A stretch of DNA of 64,000 bases from CAWUEX02 sp038148375 (lineage in GTDB: Bacteria; Pseudomonadota; Alphaproteobacteria; Rhodospirillales; Rhodospirillaceae): NCBI GenBank assembly GCA_038148375.1, contig JAYQVH010000004.1, positions 158,164-222,163 of the forward strand, read 5' to 3'. The notes below the pieces were generated by a model. The model was not told the origin of the DNA. It ran no database searches and saw only the letters and a list, made by a program, of their open reading frames with translations. Shown one piece after another: positions 25,276 to 34,060 of this stretch. The stretch's first letter is position 1, and every line of letters begins with the position of its first letter. The position numbers and the translations under genes are program-made.

Positions 25276-26778
25276 ATGGCCACGCGACGTAAACCTTTCG
25301 CCAATGATCCGGATGGCACACGGCTGCCGATCAAGATCGACACCACGTCCAACGGAGAATTCCAGCCCCGGCCCTTAAGCGCAGCGAACGTCGAAGCCAA
25401 TCGCCGGGCGCTGGTGAATGCCGACGACAACGCCCGTCACACCGGCAAACAGCGCCGCGACTTTCTCGTCTCTGCCGCCGGTGCGGCAACCACGCTGCTC
25501 GCCTTCAACGAGGTCAACGCCGCCACCGGCAAACGCGGCAGTTCCTATGAGCTGCCGTGGGAAGCGGGCAAGGACGAGGCCGCCGCGAAGGAGGCGCTCG
25601 ACGGCGACGAGTTCATTTTCGACATCCAGGGCCATCACGTCGGCAACATCGACAGTTGGTCGGAGGATTCGCCCCTTTATCCCGCACGCCATAACTACAA
25701 ATTCTTCGCGCCTCAGGTGGGGTGTAGCTACGGCGGCGACGATCCGGAGACGGGCCACATCCACTGCCTGACCGGCGAGGCCTACGTCAAAGAAGTGTTC
25801 ATGGACAGCGATACGGACATCGCCGTCTTGTCCTTCGGGCCTGCGCCGGGCAACCAGATGCTGCCGAAGTATTCGGAAGGGGCGGAGACGGTGCGCATCG
25901 TCGAGGCCCTCGGCACCACCCAGCGCTTGATGGTGCACGGTCGCTGTATGCCGACCTATCCTGAAGACCTGGAGGCGATGGACGAAACCGCCGCTACCTG
26001 GCCGGTCTCCGCCTGGAAGACCTACACCCAGCATGGCCCCAACGACACCGGCTACTTCCTCGACGACGATCTCGGCCAGACCTTTATCGACAAGGTGCGC
26101 AAGACCGGGGTGAACATCATCGCCGTACACAAAGGCCTGCCGTTCCTGCAGTACAAAAACAATTTGAAGTACGCGAGCTCGCGCGACGTCGGCCCGGCAG
26201 CGACGCAAAACCCCGACATCAAGTTTTTGATCTATCACTCGGGCTACGACATGACGAAACCGGAAGGACCCTATAGCCGGGACTCCGGCTCCGGCGTCGA
26301 CGATCTCATCACCTCGCTGATGGACAGCGGCATTACGCCCGAGAGCCAGGCCAATGTGTATGCCGAGCTTGGCAGCACCTGGCGTTATCTGATGCGCGAT
26401 CCGGATCAGGCGGCGCATGTCATTGGCAAGTTGCTCAAATACGTCGGCGAGGACCGCGTGCTATGGGGCACGGACTCGATCTGGTACGGCTCGCCGCAGG
26501 ATCAGATCATGGCCTTCCGCGCCTTCCAGATCTCCGACGAGTTTCAGGAGAAATACGGCTATCCCAAGCTGACGACGGAGATCCGCGCCAAGGTGTTTGG
26601 GCTCAGCGGTGCGGAGGCCTACGGCCTCACACCCGACGAGGTGCGCAAATATACCAAGGCCGATCCGGTGGAAGAGGCGAAGCGCGAATATGCCGAAGCG
26701 CCGGACCCGAGCTACCTGACCTACGGCCCGAAAACCCGGCGCGAGTTCTTCCGCTTTCTGGCGCAGGAAACGCGGTGA
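25276..26778 (+). CDS. Amidohydrolase-family metal-dependent hydrolase with displaced Tat motif
   Basis: 500 residues. The C-terminal two thirds look like an Amidohydro_2 TIM-barrel: 'DIQGHHV' early, 'IIAVHKGLPF', 'IYHSGYD' and 'VLWGTDSIWYG', the positions of the metal-binding His/Asp set. A twin-arginine-like segment (QRRDFLVSAAGAATTLLAF) begins near residue 59 rather than at the N-terminus. No internal ATG allows a shorter start, and a Shine-Dalgarno AGGGAGGGCGC supports 25276. It is the first gene of a tight four-gene set. It probably hydrolyses or decarboxylates a small aromatic or cyclic compound, but the substrate is unknown. Confidence 0.85.
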   Translation: MATRRKPFANDPDGTRLPIKIDTTSNGEFQPRPLSAANVEANRRALVNADDNARHTGKQRRDFLVSAAGAATTLLAFNEVNAATGKRGSSYELPWEAGKDEAAAKEALDGDEFIFDIQGHHVGNIDSWSEDSPLYPARHNYKFFAPQVGCSYGGDDPETGHIHCLTGEAYVKEVFMDSDTDIAVLSFGPAPGNQMLPKYSEGAETVRIVEALGTTQRLMVHGRCMPTYPEDLEAMDETAATWPVSAWKTYTQHGPNDTGYFLDDDLGQTFIDKVRKTGVNIIAVHKGLPFLQYKNNLKYASSRDVGPAATQNPDIKFLIYHSGYDMTKPEGPYSRDSGSGVDDLITSLMDSGITPESQANVYAELGSTWRYLMRDPDQAAHVIGKLLKYVGEDRVLWGTDSIWYGSPQDQIMAFRAFQISDEFQEKYGYPKLTTEIRAKVFGLSGAEAYGLTPDEVRKYTKADPVEEAKREYAEAPDPSYLTYGPKTRREFFRFLAQETR

Positions 26779-27848
26779 TGCGCAAAGTTTGCATGGCGCT
26801 CTTGTTGGCGTTGGTCGGGGCATCAACCGCAAGCGCCGCGACCCTGGCCGATACCTGCGCCTCGGCGGCAAACGCTTGGCTTGCGTCCTTGTCGGAAGAA
26901 CAACGGGACGAAGCGGTCCGGCCATTCGACCATGAAGGCCGGAAAAAATGGACCAACCTGCCGGGCGGACGCTATCGCGACGAGGGGCTGCCTTTCGAGG
27001 ACATGTCTGAAAACCAGCGCAAGCTGGCGCACCGTCTCATGCAGTGCGGCTTGTCGAGCCAGGGCTATCAAAAAGCTGTCGGCACTATGTGGGTCGATGA
27101 TTATCTGTTCTCTAAGATGACCAACCCGGAGATGCAGGCGGTCATCAACCGCGGCTACGGCTTTTATTGGGTCGGTGTTTTCGGTGAGCCAGGCGGCGAC
27201 GCGCCCTGGGGCTGGCAGGTCGACGGCCATCACCTCGGTCTCAATTTCACCGTCGCTGACGGAATGGTGGAAGTAACGCCCGCCTTCGTCGGTATTCAGC
27301 CCAATGAAATTCCGGACGGACCCTATACCGGCTGGCGCGTGCTCGGCGAAGAAGAAGACAAAGCACTCGCCCTGGTGAATAGCCTCGACGACATGCAGCG
27401 CAGTCGCGCCATCCTCAGTGCAACGGTGCCAGACGAAATCTTCACCGGTCCGGAGCGGGGCGATGCCCTTACGGACTTCGAAGGTCTCACCGGGTCTGAC
27501 ATGACGGACGGCCAGCGCGCCCTCTTGCAGGGTCTCATCGAAGAATATGTGCGCAATGTTGATCCCGAAGCCGCGGATGCGCTGCTCGGCCGGATCGCCG
27601 CTGACGGCGCGGACGTATTGCACTTCGCCTGGATGGGCCCGACCGAGGCGGGCAGTCCGTTTTACTACCGCGTTCACGGGCCGTCGGTGCTGATCGAATT
27701 CGATCACACGCTCGTTATCGGCCGGGCGCAATCCGGCGAACGCCAACACGACCCCAATCATATTCACACCATTCTGCGCCAGCCGGGCCAGGACTATGGC
27801 GCCGATCTGTTGCGCCGCCATTACGAAGAGCATCACGCCGATGACTAA
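26778..27848 (+). CDS. DUF3500 domain-containing exported protein
   Basis: 356 residues from ATG 26778, overlapping the stop codon of the amidohydrolase gene (TGATG), so translation is coupled. A signal peptide ends ASAAT. The DUF3500 landmarks are present: 'FDHEGRKKWTNLPGG', 'GWQVDGHHLGLNFTV' and 'SPFYYRVHGPSVLIEFD', with several conserved histidines including the terminal 'DPNHIHTILRQPGQDYG'. Family members are uncharacterised secreted proteins. The histidine/aspartate pattern suggests a metal site, which is inference. Confidence 0.9.
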   Translation: MRKVCMALLLALVGASTASAATLADTCASAANAWLASLSEEQRDEAVRPFDHEGRKKWTNLPGGRYRDEGLPFEDMSENQRKLAHRLMQCGLSSQGYQKAVGTMWVDDYLFSKMTNPEMQAVINRGYGFYWVGVFGEPGGDAPWGWQVDGHHLGLNFTVADGMVEVTPAFVGIQPNEIPDGPYTGWRVLGEEEDKALALVNSLDDMQRSRAILSATVPDEIFTGPERGDALTDFEGLTGSDMTDGQRALLQGLIEEYVRNVDPEAADALLGRIAADGADVLHFAWMGPTEAGSPFYYRVHGPSVLIEFDHTLVIGRAQSGERQHDPNHIHTILRQPGQDYGADLLRRHYEEHHADD

Positions 27849-28341
27849 AGTGGGTCTCGTGATGGCCCTGATGGCCGGATTCGCGTTTTCCGCAAGCGCT
27901 GAAGACGCGCCGCGCATGAAAGGCATCGGCTGGGTGGTGCTGCGGTCCCACGACCGCGATGCCCTAGCCGAGTTCTATCGTGCGCTCGGCTTTCAGGAGT
28001 GGGCGTCGTCGGAGCGCATCGTCGGTTTGCGCGCCGGGGGAGGCGCGGCGCTGGAGATCGGCCATCTCGATGCGGATGCGCCGGCCAATCCGCCACGTAC
28101 GTCGCGGACGCAATCTCAGGCGATGGCGATTTTCGGCGTGGACAATATCGAGGCAGTTGTGGACCGCGCCCGCGCCAGCGGTGCGACGTTCGTCGAAAAG
28201 TATCAAGGACCCGCGGGTCCACCGCTGTATTACATCGGCGACCCGGACGGCAACGTCATCGGCTTCGCTGAAGACGGTCCCATGTGGGGTAATACTGAAG
28301 AATTAGAGGCGCTGGGGATCACACCTGCGCCGGAGCAATAA
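27841..28341 (+). CDS. VOC-superfamily (glyoxalase/dioxygenase-like) protein with signal peptide
   Basis: 166 residues from ATG 27841, overlapping the DUF3500 gene by 8 bases. A signal peptide (LVMALMAGFAFSASAED) precedes a single VOC domain: 'GIGWVVLRSHDRDALAEFYRALGF' at the start, 'GGGAALEIGHL' and 'YYIGDPDGNVIGFAED' at the end. The glutamate or histidine metal ligands of typical VOC enzymes are only partly kept. Export is uncommon for this family. It is probably the third member of the operon and acts on the same unknown substrate. Confidence 0.88.
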   Translation: MTKVGLVMALMAGFAFSASAEDAPRMKGIGWVVLRSHDRDALAEFYRALGFQEWASSERIVGLRAGGGAALEIGHLDADAPANPPRTSRTQSQAMAIFGVDNIEAVVDRARASGATFVEKYQGPAGPPLYYIGDPDGNVIGFAEDGPMWGNTEELEALGITPAPEQ

Positions 28342-28357
28342 ACAGAGAGGAATTCCT

Positions 28358-29176
28358 ATGACGCTTTCACGCAGAACGGTTCTTGGCAGTACGGCAGCCG
28401 CGGCGATGGGGAGTATGACCGTATCCGGTCCGGCACAGGCCGCGCTCGACCTCTCCAATCCCGCCAACAAGATGGAAGTCTATGCCCGTATGCGCGGCAT
28501 GGGTGACGGCGAGTTGTCGTTGTGGTGGTGGCGGGCCAACATCTGGGCGAAGCCGAATGACGAGGTCGCGGTCAAGATCGCCATTGCGGAAGGCCTGACC
28601 TTTCAGCGCCTGACCCGCAACGGTGATGGAACGCTGCAAGACGCCCAAGCCGGGCGCGGCACGTTCCGCGACGCCGAGACCGGCGAACCGCTGACCACCT
28701 TCACCAATCCGATCAACGGTCATACCGCCGAGCCGGATCATATTCGCTCTCTCAACAGGGGCGTCATCGGGCCGAACGGCATAATCCGCGAACCCGACGT
28801 GCGCGTGCTCGTATTCGAAAGCGAGATCAGTGAACCCCTGGTCAACCTCGGTCAGGTGTTCATGCGCGAAAACTTCGTCGCCAAGTTTAAGGGGCGGGAA
28901 GGCCGCGCGGCGACCAGCACGTCGTCGTCGCTGACCACGTATGTCGCCCAGGCCGACGACATCGCCGATGACGGCAAGGCGTTCCGGCCGTGCAATTTCT
29001 TCTACCAAAGTCTGGGTGGTTTCCGCCCGTGGATGGGCATGGACGACGCCACGGGTGCGCTGAGCTGGCAGACCTATGGCCAAAAGCTCGGCAACGGACC
29101 GGACAAGGCGTCCGACGATATCCGCGGCTGGGTGGATGCAAACTATCCAGGGTTCCTGGAAAACCCCGGGATTTGA
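28358..29176 (+). CDS. DUF1838 family protein, Tat leader
   Basis: 272 residues. A clear twin-arginine leader (LSRRTVLGSTAAAAMGSM) precedes a DUF1838 body: 'KMEVYARMRG', 'TNPINGHTAEPDH', 'NFVAKFKGREG' and a tryptophan/proline-rich C-terminus 'YPGFLENPG'. DUF1838 proteins are uncharacterised and found in proteobacteria and fungi. It follows the VOC gene by 16 bases with AGAGAGG before the ATG and closes the operon. All four products appear exported. Confidence 0.9.
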   Translation: MTLSRRTVLGSTAAAAMGSMTVSGPAQAALDLSNPANKMEVYARMRGMGDGELSLWWWRANIWAKPNDEVAVKIAIAEGLTFQRLTRNGDGTLQDAQAGRGTFRDAETGEPLTTFTNPINGHTAEPDHIRSLNRGVIGPNGIIREPDVRVLVFESEISEPLVNLGQVFMRENFVAKFKGREGRAATSTSSSLTTYVAQADDIADDGKAFRPCNFFYQSLGGFRPWMGMDDATGALSWQTYGQKLGNGPDKASDDIRGWVDANYPGFLENPGI

Positions 29177-29602
29177 ACGCCATGCCTTAGCCGATGCATG
29201 GGTGCGCGCAGACCAGCTTTGCTGCGTGCATGGGCTCGTTCGTCTCAGAATTAACCTCCTGAAATCGCTGGCCGATTTGGGCACAAGGCGAGTTACGGGG
29301 CGCGTGCATGGGCTCGTTCCTCACCTTTTCACCGGGTAAACAGAATTCTGGTCGGGGCGAGGCGCGCGCGGAGCTGTGACAGAACTGCCGCAAGCCCTTG
29401 AAATTCAATGCTCTCTTTGTGGGATTTATTGACTCCTGGCCCCGAGTCGCACATCATAAGCGTTGCGCTTGCATTGCCTGAGTTAATTTACGCGACCTTC
29501 TACGTTTCACTCGCCTAATTGCCCCCTGACAGTGTGATCGTAAGACCCGGCCCACGCGAGTTTGTGTGTGGCCAAACACGTGCCTACTACTGGAGAAAGA
29601 CT
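29177..29602 (+). other. Intergenic region and probable long cold-shock leader
   Basis: This 426-base region lies between the DUF1838 and cold-shock genes. It contains two copies of an 18-base repeat and an AT-richer segment (29450-29520) that probably holds the cold-shock promoter. One weak candidate is TTGCGC with a 17-base spacer to ATTTAC at 29463-29491. A long untranslated leader is typical of cold-shock mRNAs. No protein-coding frame is convincing. Confidence 0.45.
29224..29319. repeat. 18-base direct repeat, two copies
   Basis: GCGTGCATGGGCTCGTTC occurs at 29224-29241 and again at 29302-29319, a 78-base period. A weaker relative (GATGCATGGGTGCGCGC) lies near 29194. The role is unknown. 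Confidence 0.75.
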
Positions 29603-29812
29603 ATGCCGACCGGAACCGTGAAGTGGTTCAATAAAACCAAGGGCTACGGGTTCATCGAACCCGATGACGGCTCGAAGGACGCCTTCGTCCATATTTCAGC
29701 CGTTGAGCGTGCTGGCCTGTCAGGGCTACGCGAAGGGCAGAAGGTCAACTACGAACTTGTGCAGGGCCAGAACGGTAAGAGCTCTGCCGAAAACCTGGTC
29801 GCCAACGACTAA
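29603..29812 (+). CDS. csp: Cold-shock domain protein
   Basis: 69 residues from ATG 29603, with TGGAGAAAGA upstream. It is a complete CspA-type OB fold: 'GTVKWFNKTKGYGFI' contains RNP-1 (KGYGFI), and 'DAFVHISAV' contains RNP-2 (VHIS). It binds single-stranded RNA/DNA as an RNA chaperone. A terminator follows the gene. The long upstream leader suggests post-transcriptional temperature control, which is family knowledge rather than something demonstrated here. Confidence 0.97.
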   Translation: MPTGTVKWFNKTKGYGFIEPDDGSKDAFVHISAVERAGLSGLREGQKVNYELVQGQNGKSSAENLVAND

Positions 29813-29851
29813 CTGGCGTACCCAGAAGGGCGCCTAGCGCTCCGCATGAAT

Positions 29852-29884
29852 AAGGACCGGCCGCCGCGAGGTGTGCCGGTCCTT
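29852..29884. terminator. Terminator after cold-shock gene
   Basis: A perfect 10-base stem (29852-29861 with 29875-29884) is followed by TTCATTT on the plus strand (after the CTTTT of the stem end). It lies between the convergent cold-shock and ThDP-enzyme genes. Confidence 0.85.
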
Positions 29885-29906
29885 TTCATTTCGGATGCGT
29901 CTTTCC

Positions 29907-31628
29907 TTAAGCTTCAGGATCGACCAGCACATCGATGAGGGTTGGGCGTCCGCGTGCGATCGACGCCATCGCCTGATCAAACGCCGCGGGCAGTTCTTCC
30001 GGCAGGGCAACCGGCCCGACGGCGGCCCAGCCTTGTGCCTTTGCCAAACCACACAGGTCGGGTGGAGGATCGTCGAGACGCTGGCCCACCCACTTGTTCT
30101 CGCGCGGCCGGCCCCGCGCCTGGGCGACCCGATCCTGATGCCGCTCGTCGTTCATGAAGGAGCGGTTGTTGTTAACGACAGCCAGCAGCGGCAGCTTGCG
30201 CTGCGCCGCCGTCCACAACGCCGCCATGCCGGACAACAGGTCGCCATCGCCCGTGGCGCAGACGACCAGCCGGTCCGGGTCGGAGTCCCGCATCGCCAGG
30301 GCGGCGCCGATCGCGAACGCCGGGCCGCAGCCGATGACGCCACCCGCATCCGCGCCGAGGTAATCCAGCGGATGATCGAACGGCGATGCCGCCACCGGCC
30401 AGCCGAAAGGCAGGCAGGCGAAGCTGGACTTGCGTCCGGCCAAGGCGTGCATCGTCGCGTCGGCGAGATGCCGCATGGAAATCGTTTTGGTGTCCGGCAG
30501 ATCGACGCGTCCGGGCTGCGCCGCAGCATGTGCCGGCGGGCCTTTTACGCCCATTGCCGTCAGGAGGGCGTGCGTCGTCGTGTCGGGATCGGCGAGCAGC
30601 ATGATATCCGCGCGCGGTAGGCCCAGGTAGTCCATCACGGCGCCGGTGTGAGCATAGCGGTCGAGCGAGGCATGAATGACTGTCAGGCTGTCATCGTCGG
30701 CCCGGCCGACCGTCTGCAGGGCCGTTTGCAGGTCCACCCAGTCGAGGCTGAGAACCACGTCGGCCTCGGCCAGCGCGGCCAGGTCATCCTTAGTGTGAAA
30801 CAGGCCGAGCATATCCACGTGCTGCGGATGGGATGCCGGGAAGGCCGCGGCCTGCTTCAGCGCGGTATAGACCTTCGCGTTCAACGCTTCGGCTAGCTTG
30901 ATCCGTCGCGCCCAGTCGGTTTCGTCGCGTGACACGCGTCCGGCCAGGATCACAGGTGTTTTTGCGCCCCGCAGCGCAGCCAAGGCCTTCTCCAAGCTCG
31001 CCGGGTCGGGTCCGGGCGGCGCAGCGGTGGGGAAGTGCTTCGGGTCTGGCAGGCTAACCGCACCTTCCAATTCCTGCTCCTGCAGGCCTGCGTCGAGGCA
31101 CACATAGGTCGGGCCCATGGGCGCGGTTGCAGCCATGCGCGCGGCGCGCAGGACGGCTTCGGCAATCGCCTGCGCCGAGGCCGGCTGATCGTCCCACTTC
31201 AGGTAGTCGCGCACCATGCCGGCCTGGTCCGCCGCGGTGTGGATCCAGTCGATCCATGGGCGTCGCTTGGCGGCGTCCACAGGTCCGGTCGCGCCCATGA
31301 TCACCATCGGCATCCGGTCGGCGAAGGCATCGAAGATATTGATCGCGGCGTGCATGACACCGATGTTGGCGTGCAGGGCGACGCCCATCGGCGTGCCGGT
31401 GACTTTCGCATAGCCGTGGGCGATCGCGACGGCGGCCTGCTCCGTCAGGCACAGCACCATTTCGGGATCGCGGTTGCCGAGATAATTGACGATGGAATCG
31501 TGCAGGCCGCGGAAACTCGCACCCGGTACCAGGCTGATGTACTTGAGGCCTGCGCGCCGCAGCATCTCAGCCGCCACATCACTGGCCCAGCCCATCGTGG
31601 GCGCTTGCGGCGGAACGAACTCAGACAT
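29907..31628 (-). CDS. Thiamine diphosphate-dependent enzyme (acetolactate synthase/benzoylformate decarboxylase-like)
   Basis: 573 residues with the three-domain ThDP layout. The N-terminal Pyr domain carries the activating glutamate E63 in 'CLTEQAAVAIAHGYAK'. A central domain follows, and the C-terminal PP domain has the GDGD-x(n)-NNN magnesium/ThDP motif ('ATGDGDLLSG' near residue 459 and 'VVNNNRSF'). It probably decarboxylates or ligates a 2-oxo acid in the cytoplasm. The substrate-channel residues do not allow a choice between acetolactate synthase-like and aryl-oxoacid decarboxylase. No regulatory subunit is adjacent, which argues against biosynthetic IlvB. Confidence 0.9.
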   Translation of the reverse strand: MSEFVPPQAPTMGWASDVAAEMLRRAGLKYISLVPGASFRGLHDSIVNYLGNRDPEMVLCLTEQAAVAIAHGYAKVTGTPMGVALHANIGVMHAAINIFDAFADRMPMVIMGATGPVDAAKRRPWIDWIHTAADQAGMVRDYLKWDDQPASAQAIAEAVLRAARMAATAPMGPTYVCLDAGLQEQELEGAVSLPDPKHFPTAAPPGPDPASLEKALAALRGAKTPVILAGRVSRDETDWARRIKLAEALNAKVYTALKQAAAFPASHPQHVDMLGLFHTKDDLAALAEADVVLSLDWVDLQTALQTVGRADDDSLTVIHASLDRYAHTGAVMDYLGLPRADIMLLADPDTTTHALLTAMGVKGPPAHAAAQPGRVDLPDTKTISMRHLADATMHALAGRKSSFACLPFGWPVAASPFDHPLDYLGADAGGVIGCGPAFAIGAALAMRDSDPDRLVVCATGDGDLLSGMAALWTAAQRKLPLLAVVNNNRSFMNDERHQDRVAQARGRPRENKWVGQRLDDPPPDLCGLAKAQGWAAVGPVALPEELPAAFDQAMASIARGRPTLIDVLVDPEA

Positions 31629-31722
31629 TGAAAATCCCCTAATCCTGTCCTCACGCGGACGGTAGCATGTCTAGGGGCAGGGTCGCGCGCGGCCCAGAGC
31701 CGACTTCACGGCTGTCCGGTGT

Positions 31723-32217
31723 TCAAACGGCTTTGACGCTGCGCGCTCTGGCGCTGAGCGAGCGTCCGACCAGAAACATCGGGACGTAATCGCTGCGCTC
31801 GGCACCCTGGCTGGCATAGAAACGCATCGCTCTCCGGCTGCGGCCATTGACCATCCAGCACACGCCCGAAGCTCCTTCCTGTTTCGCCAAGCGGGAGATC
31901 GCGCTCATCAATTTCGCGCCGATGCCGTTGCGGCGTTTGCCTTTTGTGACGAAAAGGTTCTCGAGGCCCAATATCGGCTCTTCCTCGCCCGGATCGAACA
32001 CCGGGTATGCGTGGGCCATCCCGACCAAGCCCGACTCGCCTTCGGCGACGACGACGTGGTGCGAACGTGTTCTGCCGAAACATGTGTTCACAAAGGAATC
32101 TGATAATTTGGAAACCGGCCGGTCGCCGTCTTCCACGTACCATTCATTGAGGAGCTTCAAGAGCTCAGGAACATCCTTGCGGGTCGCCTTGCGGACCCAA
32201 AACTTTTCGCGTGGCAT
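31723..32217 (-). CDS. GNAT-family N-acetyltransferase
   Basis: 164 residues. The acetyl-CoA-binding motif A is 'LENLFVTKGKRRNGIGAKLM' (R/Q-x-x-G-x-G/A form, RRNGIG), and motif B is 'RAMRFYASQGAE'. It transfers an acyl group to an amine on an unknown small molecule or protein. It follows pyrE by 9 bases on the same strand, so the two are co-transcribed. The N-terminus lacks a signal peptide. Confidence 0.88.
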   Translation of the reverse strand: MPREKFWVRKATRKDVPELLKLLNEWYVEDGDRPVSKLSDSFVNTCFGRTRSHHVVVAEGESGLVGMAHAYPVFDPGEEEPILGLENLFVTKGKRRNGIGAKLMSAISRLAKQEGASGVCWMVNGRSRRAMRFYASQGAERSDYVPMFLVGRSLSARARSVKAV

Positions 32218-32226
32218 CGACGATGA

Positions 32227-32937
32227 TCACTCTCCCCCGCGGCCGCCATGGGCAGCCGACCAGCCGATGGGGTCCGCTAGGAACTCCCGAACGCCATTTA
32301 TCTTATCTTGATCAAAGTATCCACCATCTTCAGCAGCCTTGAGGACGTCGGCCCAGGTGCACAAGTAATGCAGGCTAACCCCTTCCTTTTCGAGGCCGTC
32401 CAGAGCACCCGGAAAGGCCCCATAAAAGAACACGACAAAGGTGTGGTTACACTCGGCTCCGGCATCCCGAAGGGCCTTAACGAAGGCCAGCTTGCTGCCG
32501 CCGTCCGTGGCGAGGTCCTCGACCAGAAGGACCTTGGAGCCCTCGGGCAGGTCGCCTTCGATCTGCGCCATCCGGCCAAATCCCTTGGGCTTCTTGCGGA
32601 CATACTGCATCGGCAGCATCAGGGCGTCAGAAATCCAGGCGGCATAGGGAATGCCCGCGGTTTCGCCCCCGGCGACGCAATCCAGATTCTCGAAGCCGAC
32701 GCTTTGCTCGATCTCCTCCCGGGCCAGGGACGTAATCGTGCGCCGCGCCCGGGGAAAGGAGATCAGCCAGCGGCAGTCGATGTAGACCGGGCTCGCCCAG
32801 CCCGCAGTGAGCGTATAGGGCTCTTCCGGACGGAAATTGACGGCTTTGGTCTCGAGCAGGATCTTGGCGATGGTCTGGGCCGCAACCTGTTGGCGCAGCG
32901 ATCGGGCGCCGGCAGCGGCGGAATCGGGCGATGTCAT
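32227..32937 (-). CDS. pyrE: Orotate phosphoribosyltransferase
   Basis: 236 residues, cytoplasmic. The PRPP-binding motif is 'VLLVEDLATDGGSKLA', and 'CVAGGETAGIPYAAWISDALMLPMQYVRKKPKG' is a landmark of the flexible-loop region (RKKPKG). It catalyses orotate + PRPP to OMP in pyrimidine biosynthesis. It is slightly longer than E. coli PyrE (213 residues), with a C-terminal extension ending GGRGGE. It is first in a two-gene transcript with the GNAT protein and divergent from the ELM1-like gene. Confidence 0.94.
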   Translation of the reverse strand: MTSPDSAAAGARSLRQQVAAQTIAKILLETKAVNFRPEEPYTLTAGWASPVYIDCRWLISFPRARRTITSLAREEIEQSVGFENLDCVAGGETAGIPYAAWISDALMLPMQYVRKKPKGFGRMAQIEGDLPEGSKVLLVEDLATDGGSKLAFVKALRDAGAECNHTFVVFFYGAFPGALDGLEKEGVSLHYLCTWADVLKAAEDGGYFDQDKINGVREFLADPIGWSAAHGGRGGE

Positions 32938-33046
32938 TTTGATGAGAGTCTTTCGGCTGGCTTTACGAACGGAACGTCCCCCTGTTTACTGAGTTACCGC
33001 GACACTCTCAACGCCTGCTGGCGAGCTGCCGTCCGATATTTTACCT

Positions 33047-34051
33047 ATGTCCGATTCCCCCAAGACTTCCCCGACCGTTTGGGCCCTCACCGATGACCGG
33101 CCGGGCAACAATGTGCAGGTCCTAGGGGTGGCGGAAGCGCTCGGCTGGCCGGTCACCGAGAAGCCGATTCGCTATACCGCCTTTGCCAGGCTGCCCAACA
33201 TCATCCGCCGCGCGACCCTGGCCGGCGTGACCGATCCCAGCCGCAGCGGACTCACATCCCCGTGGCCGGATGTCGTGATCGCAGCCGGACGGCGTTCCGC
33301 GCCTGTTGCCCGGTGGATCAAGCGCCAGTCCGGCGGCACGGCAAAGCTGGTGCAGATCATGTTTCCGGGTCGCGTGGGAGGCAAAGACTTCGATCTCATC
33401 GCCGTGCCCGATCACGACGCCAGACCGCGTATCACCAAATGGCCCAACGTCGTGACCTTCACGGGGGCGCCAAATCTGGTCACCCCCGGCTTACTGACCA
33501 ACGAGGCGGGACGGTGGAAGGATCGTTTTGACACACTGCCGCGGCCGTATGTCGCCGTGATCGTCGGCGGTGCGACGCGGCGGCGGCCATTCTCTAGCGA
33601 TCAGGCGTTCGATCTTGGCTTGAAGGTGAGCAACCTGGCAAAATCTGCGGGAGGAAGTGTGCTCCTTTCGACGTCGCGCCGGACCGGCCGGGACGCTGAG
33701 CTAGCGCTGATGCAGGTCATTCCCGAACCCCGCGATGTATTTGTCTGGGGACAGGACGGAGAAAATCCCTATTACGGGTATCTCGCGCTGGCCGATGCCA
33801 TTGTCGTCACCGGGGATTCGATGACCATGTGCGCGGAAGCCTGTGCGACAGAGACACCGGTATATATCTATTGTCCGCCACGCAGTGTCACGGCGAAACA
33901 CGCGCGGCTGCACCACCGTTTGTTCAAACTCGGTTACGCCAGACCCATGCCGGATGAACTCCAGGAGTGGCGCCACCCACCATTGTCTGCCGCGCAGGAT
34001 ATTGCGGCGCGGGTTCAAGAGTTGGTCGCTTCGCCTGCGCGCGCAGGCTAA
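33047..34051 (+). CDS. Mitochondrial fission ELM1-like protein
   Basis: 334 residues without signal peptide. The sequence matches the ELM1/DUF1022 family: 'WALTDDRPGNNVQVLGVAEALG' at the N-terminus, 'PDVVIAAGRRSAPVARWI', 'VQIMFPG', 'VIVGGATRRRPFS', and 'VTGDSMTMCAEACATETPVYIY'. The second half looks like a GT-B glycosyltransferase C-domain. The family occurs in alphaproteobacteria and plant mitochondria. Its bacterial function is unproven. It is followed 9 bases later by a hydroxypyruvate isomerase gene. Confidence 0.9.
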   Translation: MSDSPKTSPTVWALTDDRPGNNVQVLGVAEALGWPVTEKPIRYTAFARLPNIIRRATLAGVTDPSRSGLTSPWPDVVIAAGRRSAPVARWIKRQSGGTAKLVQIMFPGRVGGKDFDLIAVPDHDARPRITKWPNVVTFTGAPNLVTPGLLTNEAGRWKDRFDTLPRPYVAVIVGGATRRRPFSSDQAFDLGLKVSNLAKSAGGSVLLSTSRRTGRDAELALMQVIPEPRDVFVWGQDGENPYYGYLALADAIVVTGDSMTMCAEACATETPVYIYCPPRSVTAKHARLHHRLFKLGYARPMPDELQEWRHPPLSAAQDIAARVQELVASPARAG

Positions 34052-34060
34052 ACTCCGCCA

